Shown piece by piece: positions 20,147 through 28,885 of a stretch of DNA of 64,000 nt. This DNA comes from Hondaea fermentalgiana (Eukaryota; Sar; Bigyra; Thraustochytrida; Thraustochytriidae): contig NPFB01000038.1 of NCBI GenBank assembly GCA_014084085.1, positions 45,726-109,725 of the forward strand, read 5' to 3'. The notes below the pieces were generated by a model. The model searched no databases, had not been told where the DNA came from, and saw only the letters and a program-made list of their open reading frames with translations. A program made the position numbers and the translations under genes. Each line of letters opens with the position of its first letter. Within the stretch, counting starts at the first letter, position 1.

Positions 20147-21697
20147 CCTCGCTCTCAAACTTGCTCGCTACAGCGTGCGAGTTTCCCAGCGTCCCAGCGT
20201 CCCAGCGTCCTTCGCGCCGCTCCTCTCGAGGTCGGTCTTTGTCGGCGCCAGCCTCGTTGCCAGTTTGCCTCCCTCCGCGTCCTCCTGCTCCGCTCCACGC
20301 CGCGCAGCCTGAGCGCGCAGCGGTACAGTGCCGCGGTTCTGTGCTGGCCTGTCCTGGCTGGACCCTAATCGCGAGGGGCGCGTGGCGGGGCGTCCAAGTT
20401 TTGCTTGCTGGCACGTGCAGCGCTTTGTGTACCGTAGTACTATCCTATACATTCGCCGCTTCTGCTGCAGCGCAGAGGAGGCGGAGCAAGCGGACTTCCC
20501 CGGTCGTCGTCCGCGGCGGCCCTGCTCGCGACGGCCCGCCGTGTCCGCGCGCCTCCCGCGCACGCTTCGCGTCGCATGGCCGGGCGACGAGGAGGAGATG
20601 AGAGATGACACGATGGGTCAAATCAGCGCCCCGGAGCCAAGGAGGGAGGCTGGGCGGCAGCGGCGACGTGCTTCCGGCCAGCGCATGGCGGACGCGCGAG
20701 ACAACGGCGCCCGCCCGCAAATTGCGTAGGAAAGGAAGCCTTTCCGCAGAAGACGTCGCGGCTGAAAATGGTTACGTCTCCGCGGCGGTAGGCCCGGGGT
20801 ACTGCCTTTTAGCGATTAGGGATCGGCATCCATTTATGCAGTAGTATCTGCCAGATGCAGCAAGAATGCCGTCCAAGCTGAGAGTGCCGTCCAAGAACCT
20901 GCCTTGCTCGAGCCCCGGGTGTGTATAGCCATCCCTCATGCCAGGAGAGGGGACCTCGAATCACCCTCTCTGCCGCTTCTACTGCTGCTGCGCTGCTGCT
21001 GCGGAGCTTACTTACTGGTATACCCATCATGATCGTAGTAGTAGTACCACGAAGGAGAGATCTGCACCTGCTGCAGATCGATCGGACGAGTGGCCGGCGC
21101 AGCAGTGGCGATCATCTTGGGACACCGCACTTGCACTTGCACGGGGTGCAGGGGCCTAGTCACTGTAGCTGGCAAGCATTCCGACCAGGAGATGGAGACG
21201 GGGCGGGAAATCGACGCTACGACCATGATGAGCCTGATACGTACCAGGAAGGAAGCGAACTTGAGGCCAAGCTTGCGCGGAAGGATAAGACGCAGCGAGA
21301 TCCTGGAGACGCCGATAAGCCAAGGCCTTGAAAGAGAAGGGGTTGAAATGCAAGGGGAGTTAGTCTCTGCCAGTGAATCGTTCGCTCGAACGTGTCTCCC
21401 GGGGCCCCGCATAAAGTTGGCGCAGACAGGGCTACAAAGCCTCGCGCCGCACGGGTATAATTCGAAGGGAGAAAACTAGGCTAGAATCACAATAACAACC
21501 ACTTTACTTTATCTCGAAAATCACAAAGCAAGGAAAAGAAACACAGAGTTCCCCTACTTTCTCTCTCTCTCCCTCTTTGCCGCAGCCGCTCGCTGATCAA
21601 TGGCCGTCGCCGAGTCCAAGCATCAGCAACAGAAGATAAAGAGAAAAGAAGGAGATGGAAGAAGAAGAAGAAGAAGAAGAGGAAAGAAAGCGGGCGC
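20147..21697. other. Intergenic between the EGF/seven-helix paralogues
   Basis: 1.55 kb with a GC-rich half (20160-20720) and a more balanced half. Open frames on both strands lack recognisable domains and codon bias. A (GAA)n-like run at about 21658-21685 lies just beyond the stop of paralogue 2. The promoter of paralogue 1 must be here. Confidence 0.55.
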
Positions 21698-22918
21698 TTA
21701 GACGTAGTCATCGTCGTCGTCCATGGTGATTGGATCAGGCTCGTGGAAACTGTATGCCTTTTCCTGAAAGCTGCGAAAGTTGGACGGCGAGGCCGTCGCA
21801 GTGGGCGGGCTCCTGGTGACCACAAACGAGGAGACCGAGTTGCCTTCGTTCTTGGAGGTAAAGGAGCCGTCGTTGTCCTTGGACAGCGAGCCGGTATCCG
21901 TGGTGGAGATTCCCACCCGCTTGGTTGTGATGGTGGAGGTCGCCATTTTCCTGAAAAGGAGGTGAAAGGAAATCCAGGAAATGGGCAAAAAGTAGTCGTG
22001 CTTGTTCCAAAGTGCTGGAACAAAGAGAAAGATGCCATAAATGAGGCCTTGAACAGTGGCCTGTGTGTATGTGCCGCGCTGGAAAGAAGAAAGCTTTTGC
22101 TTGATCTCATCGGCGCGCTTGCTCTTGGAGGCCATCTCACCCCCCATGATCTTGTTGAACTGAATTTGAATGACGAGCGCTTGAACACCAAAGACCAACA
22201 TGGACAACACGGAGCCCGCCATGTACAAGATGTAGATTAGTTGGGCCGTCTCATCGCGGTACGTTTCAGAGGCCAGCAGAGTGACAAAGGGCAGGAGGCC
22301 CAGCGTCATGGAGAGAAGCATGTTGCAGAACCCCCAGATGCGCGAACTATGGACAAGCGCAGCCTGCGACCGCGAACCCTTTAGGATCGTGGCGAGAAGC
22401 TGTGGCTGGTAGAGAAAGGCAGACAGATAGAATCCGAGCTTTGCCACGAAAAAGAAGACAGTCATGGCCCAGGTCTGACCCACGCGCTGGTCGTTCGTGA
22501 CAAGCTTGAGAATACCCATGGCAAAGGACCCCGGCAAGCAAAAGGCGAGCCAAGCCAAGATGGCGGCGTAGCCCTTGTTGTCGTAGACGGTGTATTTCTT
22601 GCCGCTGAGCTCCTTTTGTTTGACAAGGTCGATGTGCTGAGCCCGTTTCTGCTTGATGTCGTCGCGGACGTGGAAAACGCAGACAAAAAGGATGAGCAGG
22701 TTGATGGCCCAGAGCGCCTTGATCGCGACGTTGTTGATATCGCACGCGATGCCCTCGGTGGTGATAAAGTCGCTGAGCCCGGTCCACCCGTCCTCGCAGA
22801 CGCACACGCCGACCACGCAGTCACCGTGGCCGCACGGAGGACTCAGAATGGGCTCCGCGTAGTACGAGTAGAAGAACTCCGGCATGTACTGCGCCGTGTT
22901 GCCGCATAGTCCCGCCAT
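21698..22918 (-). CDS. EGF-like / seven-helix membrane protein, paralogue 2
   Basis: 406 residues, clearly homologous to the 18767-20146 gene along its whole length. Shared features include the Cys-rich CVCEDGWTGLSDFITTEGI segment, YTVYDNKGYAAI (paralogue 1: YTLYDNKGFCAI), the shared LYQPQLLATIL / LFQPQLLATIL helix end and the NKHDYFLPISW / NKHDYFTPISW loop before the last helix. Seven hydrophobic segments are again visible, with a shorter Ser/Thr-rich tail ending in DDDDDYV. Both lack an obvious cleaved signal peptide, so the EGF-like part may be exported with the first helix. Tandem same-strand placement argues for local duplication. The conserved stretches are in the first extracellular part, the YDNKG loop and helices 3-4, which may be the functional core. 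Confidence 0.82.
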   Translation of the reverse strand: MAGLCGNTAQYMPEFFYSYYAEPILSPPCGHGDCVVGVCVCEDGWTGLSDFITTEGIACDINNVAIKALWAINLLILFVCVFHVRDDIKQKRAQHIDLVKQKELSGKKYTVYDNKGYAAILAWLAFCLPGSFAMGILKLVTNDQRVGQTWAMTVFFFVAKLGFYLSAFLYQPQLLATILKGSRSQAALVHSSRIWGFCNMLLSMTLGLLPFVTLLASETYRDETAQLIYILYMAGSVLSMLVFGVQALVIQIQFNKIMGGEMASKSKRADEIKQKLSSFQRGTYTQATVQGLIYGIFLFVPALWNKHDYFLPISWISFHLLFRKMATSTITTKRVGISTTDTGSLSKDNDGSFTSKNEGNSVSSFVVTRSPPTATASPSNFRSFQEKAYSFHEPDPITMDDDDDYV

Positions 22919-23340
22919 CGTGCCGCCCTCCCGCGGTCTCGGCCCCGGTCGCTCCCGCGCTCGCCGGGCGCCTGCTCCTCACTCGCCGCCTCCCGACTTC
23001 CGGCTTTGCTTCTCCGCGCGGCCGCTCGTGCCGGCGCCGGGCCCGCCGCAAAGCACAGGCACAAACACAGCCCGCCGCTGCTGAGCTGCTCCGGGTCCTC
23101 GCGCGCCTGACCTGGTCGCGGCCACAAGTCGCGGTCAAGATCTGGTCTGCCGCAGCTGCAGCTGAGCGCGGCTCGGCGCGGACGCGACGCTGCCTGCCGT
23201 CCGGGCTCGCGCAGGGAGCGGAAGGGAGGGGAAGTAGCAGCTCTCTCGCTCGCTCGGTCGCAGTTGCAGGCCGCCGTTCACGATCTGGCCTTGCCTCGCT
23301 GCGCGCTGTCGAATCGAGAGGTCGCACTGCACGCGCCGAG

Positions 23341-23518
23341 CCTTGCCTTGCCTTGCCTTGCCTTGCCTCGCCTCGCCGCGCTCGTCGCACACGCGCGCTG
23401 CACTTCGACTGCGCGGAGGCGGCGGCGAGTGGAGTACGTACGCACGCACGCACGCACGCACGCGAGCCTTGCGTTGCTTTACTTTGCTTTGCTTTGCTTT
23501 GCTTTGCCTTGCCTTGCT
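23341..23518 (-). repeat. GCAAG / GCAAA pentanucleotide arrays
   Basis: Two arrays (23341-23367 and 23472-23518), which read GCAAG and GCAAA on the minus strand, with an ACGC-type tetranucleotide repeat (23443-23463) between them. They lie 0.4-0.6 kb upstream of the start of the minus-strand gene at 22918. Confidence 0.9.
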
Positions 23519-24630
23519 GGCTTGGCTTCGTGGAGGTTGTCGTCGAGGCCGCCGTCCATGGCGCAGAGGGGCGCAGCGGCACGTGCGGCGTCCATATCGA
23601 CCTTGACTTGCTCACACGCTCGCCTCCCTCGCTCGCGCGCGACGGCTAGGAACCGGACATCGCGTCCCGCGACCTCCACCTCGCGCGGCCGCCCTCCACT
23701 TGAGCTCGAGCTCGCCGTCGTTGCTGTCGCTGTCGCTGTCGAGCTCGTCCACCCACGAGAAAAGAATCCCGGTCACAAGTGAGCAGGCCCGGCCGCGCAG
23801 ACTCGCGCTGCACCCCCCTAGCGCGCGGTCCGTGCCGTCCCCCCGGGGGGCACTCTGCGTGCTTGCACGCGCCGGCCGTTTGCCTTTTTGCAACTTTTTT
23901 TTTTTCCTTCCCAAACCCAGTCCACTCCCGCGGCCACCCATGGCCATCTATCTATCCATCCGTCCATGCGTCCATCCGCCCGTCCACGCCCCGCCCTCGG
24001 CCCCGGCGAGCGCGCGGCGCGCCGTGCCAGCGTCGGCGGCGCAGGCGCGAGCGCGAAGGCGAGCCGAGCCAGCGGCCGATGCCGCAGCTCGGACGGGGAT
24101 CGGCCGCGGGCGCGGCGCAGGGAGGAGGTACGTACGGCGCGTGCTCATTTGTTTCCTCTTGCGGCTGACCGGTTGGATTTTTTGTTCTTCATCCTCCTTG
24201 CATTTTTACTCGTTCTCGCCTCGTGGCAGCGGCGCTGTGGAATAGACCCACGGCCGCGGCAGCAGCTGCAGCAGAAGAGAGCGACGCGAAGCGCGGGAGA
24301 CTCGCGATGCCAGCGAAGACGGCTCGGCGTCGAGAAAGCAGAAGCCACGCGTGCGAGCGACTGCGTGTGACGAGCTATAGCTGCCTGCCTGCCTCCTGCA
24401 CTGCTGCTTTTTGGAGGCAGTGCTGCCAGAGACCGGATGGAAGGATGGGAGCTTTGCGGAGCTCCGCGTGTGCACGGCTTGCTTACGAGAGGAAGGTCTT
24501 GTTGCAGTCGAATGGGTGACGCCACATCGTGACGGCCGAGAGCAGCAACAGGAGAGCCGCGAATTGGTAGTGGCGCAGAAGGCATGGACGCGGGCGACCA
24601 GCGGTGGTGTGGAGGGAACGTGGCAGCTCG

Positions 24631-24690
24631 CTTTGCTTTGCTTTGCTTTGCTTTGCTTTGCTTTGCTTTGCTTTGCTTTGCTTTGCTTTG
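24631..24690 (-). repeat. (GCAAA)12 microsatellite
   Basis: Sixty bases of perfect pentanucleotide repeat (CTTTG on the plus strand). A shorter array of the same unit is at 24759-24781. Confidence 0.97.
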
Positions 24691-25482
24691 CATCTACCTA
24701 GCTAGCCTACTTTGCATTTGCCATGGTTGCTTTACATTTACTGTTATGCTGCTCTGCATTTGCTTTGCTTTGCTTTGCTTTTTAGGAGTAAGAATAATAA
24801 AAGCTCGATCATAGCTTAACCCGCGCACGAAGCGGAACAGGCGCAATTCGTCCGTCCGCGTTGTCAGTGGAGAAAGGCTCGGTCGTCCGAGCTAGCGTGG
24901 TCACCGCGAGCAAGGAGCACGAGTCGTGGGAGCACGGCTTGTGGCCAAGGTGGGGAGGCAACAGCGAAAGTGGTGTATTGATTGATCCTCGCAAACCTTT
25001 GGATCGTCCATGGACCATTCTTTCCAGATGCTGAAACATGGTGCCAACTAGAAACAGCGGTGGCAAGGGAAGTCCTGACCTCTCCTAGGGTGGACAGTGA
25101 AAACTAAAGAGAAGCCTGAGCTGCATCGTTTGGCTGTCGGAGCCACAAACCTCGAGAGAGCTAAAATCATCTGACGTCGGAAGACTTATACACTGGTAGC
25201 GACGTATGCTCATCAAGGAACTCGTTGGGCTTTGTGGCCACCAAAAATCAGTCTCAGCACCAAACAAAGAAAGTACGGCTTCGGAAGCAAGTTCATGTAG
25301 CACGAGTCACGCCGTCTACGAGAAAAGCCCCACAAGGTAAAATTTGGAGGGTCACAAGGGATTCAAAGCCTATGATAGAAGGAAGCTTTCCTCCTGCCTA
25401 CATTACATCATGGCTCGCCTCGCTTGCACACGGCACTCCAACACTCGCACTGTCTCTTGTGCGAGCAACGGCAAAACCACTG

Positions 25483-25785
25483 TGGATCATGTTTGCATTG
25501 CATCGAAAACGAGGTACCTTTATAGGCTTGAGACGTCAATTCAGGCAGCGTGAGCCGCGCCGGCGGCACGCTATGCCGAAAACGCCCAAACTTGTTGGTA
25601 ACAGGGGAGCTACGGACTACGTTACTAGCTGCGAGAAGGAGGGAGCTCTCCATCCGTATGAGCGTTCTTCGCCACACTCGCAGACGGCACTTCGACACGT
25701 GCGACCTCCATCTTTTTGGTCCCGTAGCTGACCGCGGAACCATCGCGGATCCTTTTTGGCACCGAACAGAAGACGAGATGAGGAA
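25483..25785 (+). repeat. Dispersed repeat, copy A
   Basis: About 250 bp matching the reverse complement of 56575-56846. The core GCCGAAAACGCCCAAACTTG and the next 35 bases differ at only about three positions. After the copy, the element's start (GCGGAACCATCGCGGATCC) reappears at about 25735, and a diverged version of that start also precedes the copy at about 25483. So this looks like a remnant of head-to-tail tandem units. Unknown element. Confidence 0.75.
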
Positions 25786-26047
25786 CTAGCAAGCACAGCG
25801 CGAACATCGCCAACTCTACGGAATGCTAGGTCCTAGTCCTAGGTGATGAGTTTTTGGGTCATGCTACCGTTGAAAATTCGAAGAGAACCTTCCCAATTTC
25901 CAGTGTTACTTCTGTTCGGTACATCGCAAGGAATCATTGCAGATCACGTGAGGCGCCAAACATTCGAGGTGGTAATGTAGGCGAGACTGTGGCAAGCTCG
26001 TCATGCTCATCTGCACTCCGCAGTCTTGCTGATAAACTCGAAACACA

Positions 26048-26095
26048 ATGAACGACATCTTCGGTGATGACTCAGAAGAAATGTCGGATATCTGA
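26048..26095 (+). other. Short acidic reading frame, possible relic exon
   Basis: ATG followed by MNDIFGDDSEEMSDI and tandem stops TGA TAG. Acidic starts of this kind are common in nuclear elongation or chromatin proteins, but fifteen codons are too few to assign. Listed only as a possible pseudogene fragment. Confidence 0.15.
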
Positions 26096-26262
26096 TAGAC
26101 TTCTATCTCCACCCTGCCCTAGCACAGGAAGAAGCGGAAGCGGTTTTCTCTGTGCGAAGCGCGCATGATCAAACCGGCCCAACGTCAGTCGCGCGCCTGG
26201 CACACCAAGCTGGTGCCGATAATGGAGTCCAGTCAGCTCGTCGCCGACGTTATCCCTCTTTA

Positions 26263-26442
26263 ATGTGCAAGCAATTGGGGTGCCAGCGGCGTCGACTTGG
26301 CAACTATGGCGGGTTCTGCGCAGGACATCGCAAATTCACTCCTTCGTGTACCTTCCCGATGCGCAGCAACATTGCGTATTCTAGAGGACAGTGTAAGCGG
26401 CATCGGAAGGAGCAGAGCTACAAGCTTATTCTCGTATTTTGA
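26263..26442 (+). pseudogene. Possible zinc-binding CxxxxC...GxCxxH fragment
   Basis: Frame from the ATG at 26263 encodes CKQLGCQRRR, then GGFCAGHRK, then a second half-motif with CTFPMRS and RGQCKRHRK. The first unit has the C-x4-C ... G-x-C-x2-H spacing of small Cys/His repeats often seen in stramenopile proteins. The second unit lacks one Cys. Only 59 codons are open and no upstream exon was found, so I read it as a fragment. Confidence 0.3.
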
Positions 26443-26999
26443 ATCAGGGTCAAAAGCTCACTCAACTCAACCCAAAACAAATAATTCCAGCCTGAGCGCG
26501 TCTTCATTGCCCTAGACGCCGTACCTTTCGCTCGTGCGCGCATCTTTCCCATAAATGTGTCCACGAGCTTGGGCATATCGATTGTTCCTTTTCGCGATTC
26601 TTGCGGTCCGTCTCCATCATGATTGCCCTTTTCCTCACCCTTCCCTTCACACCAAGGCAACCTCTTCAATCATCTATATAAACAGTACCCAACCCAAGGC
26701 ACCATCACCGGGCCCCGACGCCACGGTCGGCGTCACAAGGCATAGGTACTCACACCTCCAGTAAGACCTCGCGCCATCATCACTCCCGGGTTCGACCCCG
26801 CGGAAAAGACTAGTTTAGCGACACTGCGACTAGCATCGGACATGCGCGGACACCTCTACCTCCGAGCCAGCCAGGTACTCTCGCTACCTCAGAGCCAGGT
26901 ATACACGGAGAGCCCCATGACCTCATTCCTTTCTTTTTTCTTTGTTTTTGTTTGTCTGCCAGTGGAGGAATCCATTTTGTCCAATTTTCTTTTTTCACG

Positions 27000-27590
27000 A
27001 CCTATCTATGCGCAAGAAACAAGCGGCGAGGCGAGTCGTGGTGAGTGAGACTGTCAGTGACTTGCTCCCATGCTCGCCCCGAATCCTCCTCTTTCACAAA
27101 ACAAATTGTTGACTGCCTCGTCCCCCCATTGCGCCCGTATCAAAAAAAAATATTAGAGGCTAAGCAGAGGCTCGCGGACTAAAAAATCAATTGGACGCTA
27201 AGCAGAGGCTCGCGGGCGTGCGAAACACGCGAGCAGTTTTTTCACGCCTCGAACTGAAGGGGAGTAGGTTGCAACTTCATTCCCATACTAAAGTCACATC
27301 CACATTGCTACGAGTCTCATAATAAAATTAGTTGTACCTGACCACGTTACATTTAAATAGCTTAAAAGTGGCAAACAGCAAAGGTAGGTACAGGCCTCAC
27401 GATGAAATTGAGGGGGCATACAAGCTAGTTTTTGCAGACACAACCACTTGAGCAACCCCGGTTTTCGTTGCACAATCCCGGTTTTGTAAAGCAGCACAGA
27501 CTCGCAGTCCTTGGTCTTCTCTATATTTTCAAGTTCCTGATCTCGATCTCAAACTTAAACTCGGACAAGAATTGCGCCGTTCAGCCAGGA
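27000..27590 (+). repeat. Direct repeat, left copy (about 590 bp)
   Basis: Same order of blocks as 28140-28740. It opens with a motif containing AAGCGGCGAG, then CTCCCATGCTCGCC, GACTGCCTC, an A-run, two copies of CTAAGCAGAGGCTCGCGG, then CATACTAAAGTCAC, CCTGACCACGTT and AAACTCGGACAA. Divergence is about 20-25% by eye. No long frame. Confidence 0.8.
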
Positions 27591-28139
27591 ATAGCTTTCA
27601 TTCAATCAAAAGAGGCTTGTAGGCCTCGGCCCATGTTCTTTCTATGTGGATTCGAGGACACCACATCGTAAATTGGCCATCAGACAGCTCTCAGAACTTG
27701 GAATTCATACTCGAACCTGAGTTGCCCTGAGTCTACGAAAGAAGCGCCAGAGATTTGGAGGTTCACATAGACTGACCGGCTTCAGACTGTGCTGCGTCGC
27801 GCCGTGCGTGTTTTTAATGCGGCCGGCGCGTCGCGCGTTATTTAGACCATTACGCGTGAGTTTACGGTAGTAGTATGTTAAGGGTCCTAGCAATTCGCGG
27901 TCGCGGCGCTACGTTTTTTAGACCATTACAAGTGTGAAGAGACAAAGTTCACGCATTGATTTGCAGATTTTACAGGCCGAGTCATTGAAAGTCTGCGCTG
28001 TGTTGATGGTTAGGACCTAGCCGAAGAAACGTTTTGTACTGATGTCACCATCTCATATTGAAAAAGAGCTCTGCAGAATCAAGTTTGCCGGGTCGACTTC
28101 TTCATCACTCACAGCAGCAGTGGCTGTCACCTTGGCTCC

Positions 28140-28740
28140 GATCTTGAATGGGCAAGAAGCAAGCGGCGAGACGAGGCGAGTTGTGGTGGGTTAGAATGAG
28201 ACGAGATTGTCCGTGACCTGCTCCCATGCTCGCCTGGAATCCTCATCTTTCACAAAATAAAGCAAGCATTTATTGACTGCCTCCTCTCCCCCTATTGCGC
28301 CTCTATCAAAAAAAACTATTAGGGGCTAAGCAGAAGCTCAAGGGGTAAGAAATCAATTAGACGCTAAGCAGAGGCTCGCGGGCGTGCGAAACATTTTTTC
28401 ACAACTCGATCTGGAGGGGAGTAGATTGGAACTCTGTCTCCATACTAAAGTCACTTTAAAATTGCTACGAGTCTTATGATAATAGTATTCATACCTGACC
28501 ACGTTCCATCTAGTAAACAAAGATGGTGGTAAGGCGGACAAGTTACCTAAGCCGCGTGACATTTTGGAGGGGGGTATACAAGCAAGTTTTAAAATGAAAT
28601 AACCACGGTGGCTTTTGTTGCACGATCCCGACTTTGCATACATTAACACGGACTTGAGGTTCGGTAAAAGAATTTAAGCTTCAAAAATTTCTTTCCTCGG
28701 CCCAAGATCAAACACGGACAAAAATTGTGTCGATGGATAA
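28140..28740 (+). repeat. Direct repeat, right copy (about 600 bp)
   Basis: Partner of 27000-27590, in the same orientation and separated by about 550 bp of unrelated sequence. The pair could be terminal repeats of a very short, non-coding retroelement (TRIM-like) or a simple segmental duplication. The right end stops about 145 bp before the NSUN2 stop codon. Confidence 0.8.
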
Positions 28741-28885
28741 TAACCAGAAGAGCATGTCCAGTGCTTCGGTGAGTAGATCTTCTCTTTTCATAAGGCTTAA
28801 AGGACAGGATCCAGAAAGAACAGACAGCAAGAGGAAAACGCATGGATTTATTGATTGGCAGATTGTAGATGTTAGCATGATGAAT

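Larger units (their letters stand above)
22919..24799. other. GC-rich, microsatellite-rich intergenic region
   Basis: No gene supported. Overlapping frames on both strands encode only Arg/Ala/Pro-rich text. It holds CTTGC/TTTGC pentanucleotide arrays at 23341-23367, 23472-23518, 24631-24690 and 24759-24781, and a CGCA repeat at about 23443-23463. It is the upstream region of EGF/seven-helix paralogue 2. Confidence 0.6.
24800..28885. other. Gene-poor region with decayed repeats
   Basis: About 4 kb of lower-GC DNA without a supported intact gene. It carries one copy of a dispersed repeat also found at 56.6-56.85 kb, a direct repeat pair at about 27.0-27.6 and 28.15-28.74 kb, and a possible zinc-finger fragment at 26263-26442. 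Frames are short and broken, as expected of relic mobile elements. Confidence 0.6.

Noticed and set aside
22821..24693. Several 90-260-codon frames on both strands
   Set aside because: Overlap each other in many frames, are made of microsatellite translations, and show no domain.
26760..26815. Possible tRNA (GGTTCGACCCC box-B-like sequence)
   Set aside because: The T-arm does not pair properly and no A box or cloverleaf could be drawn around it.
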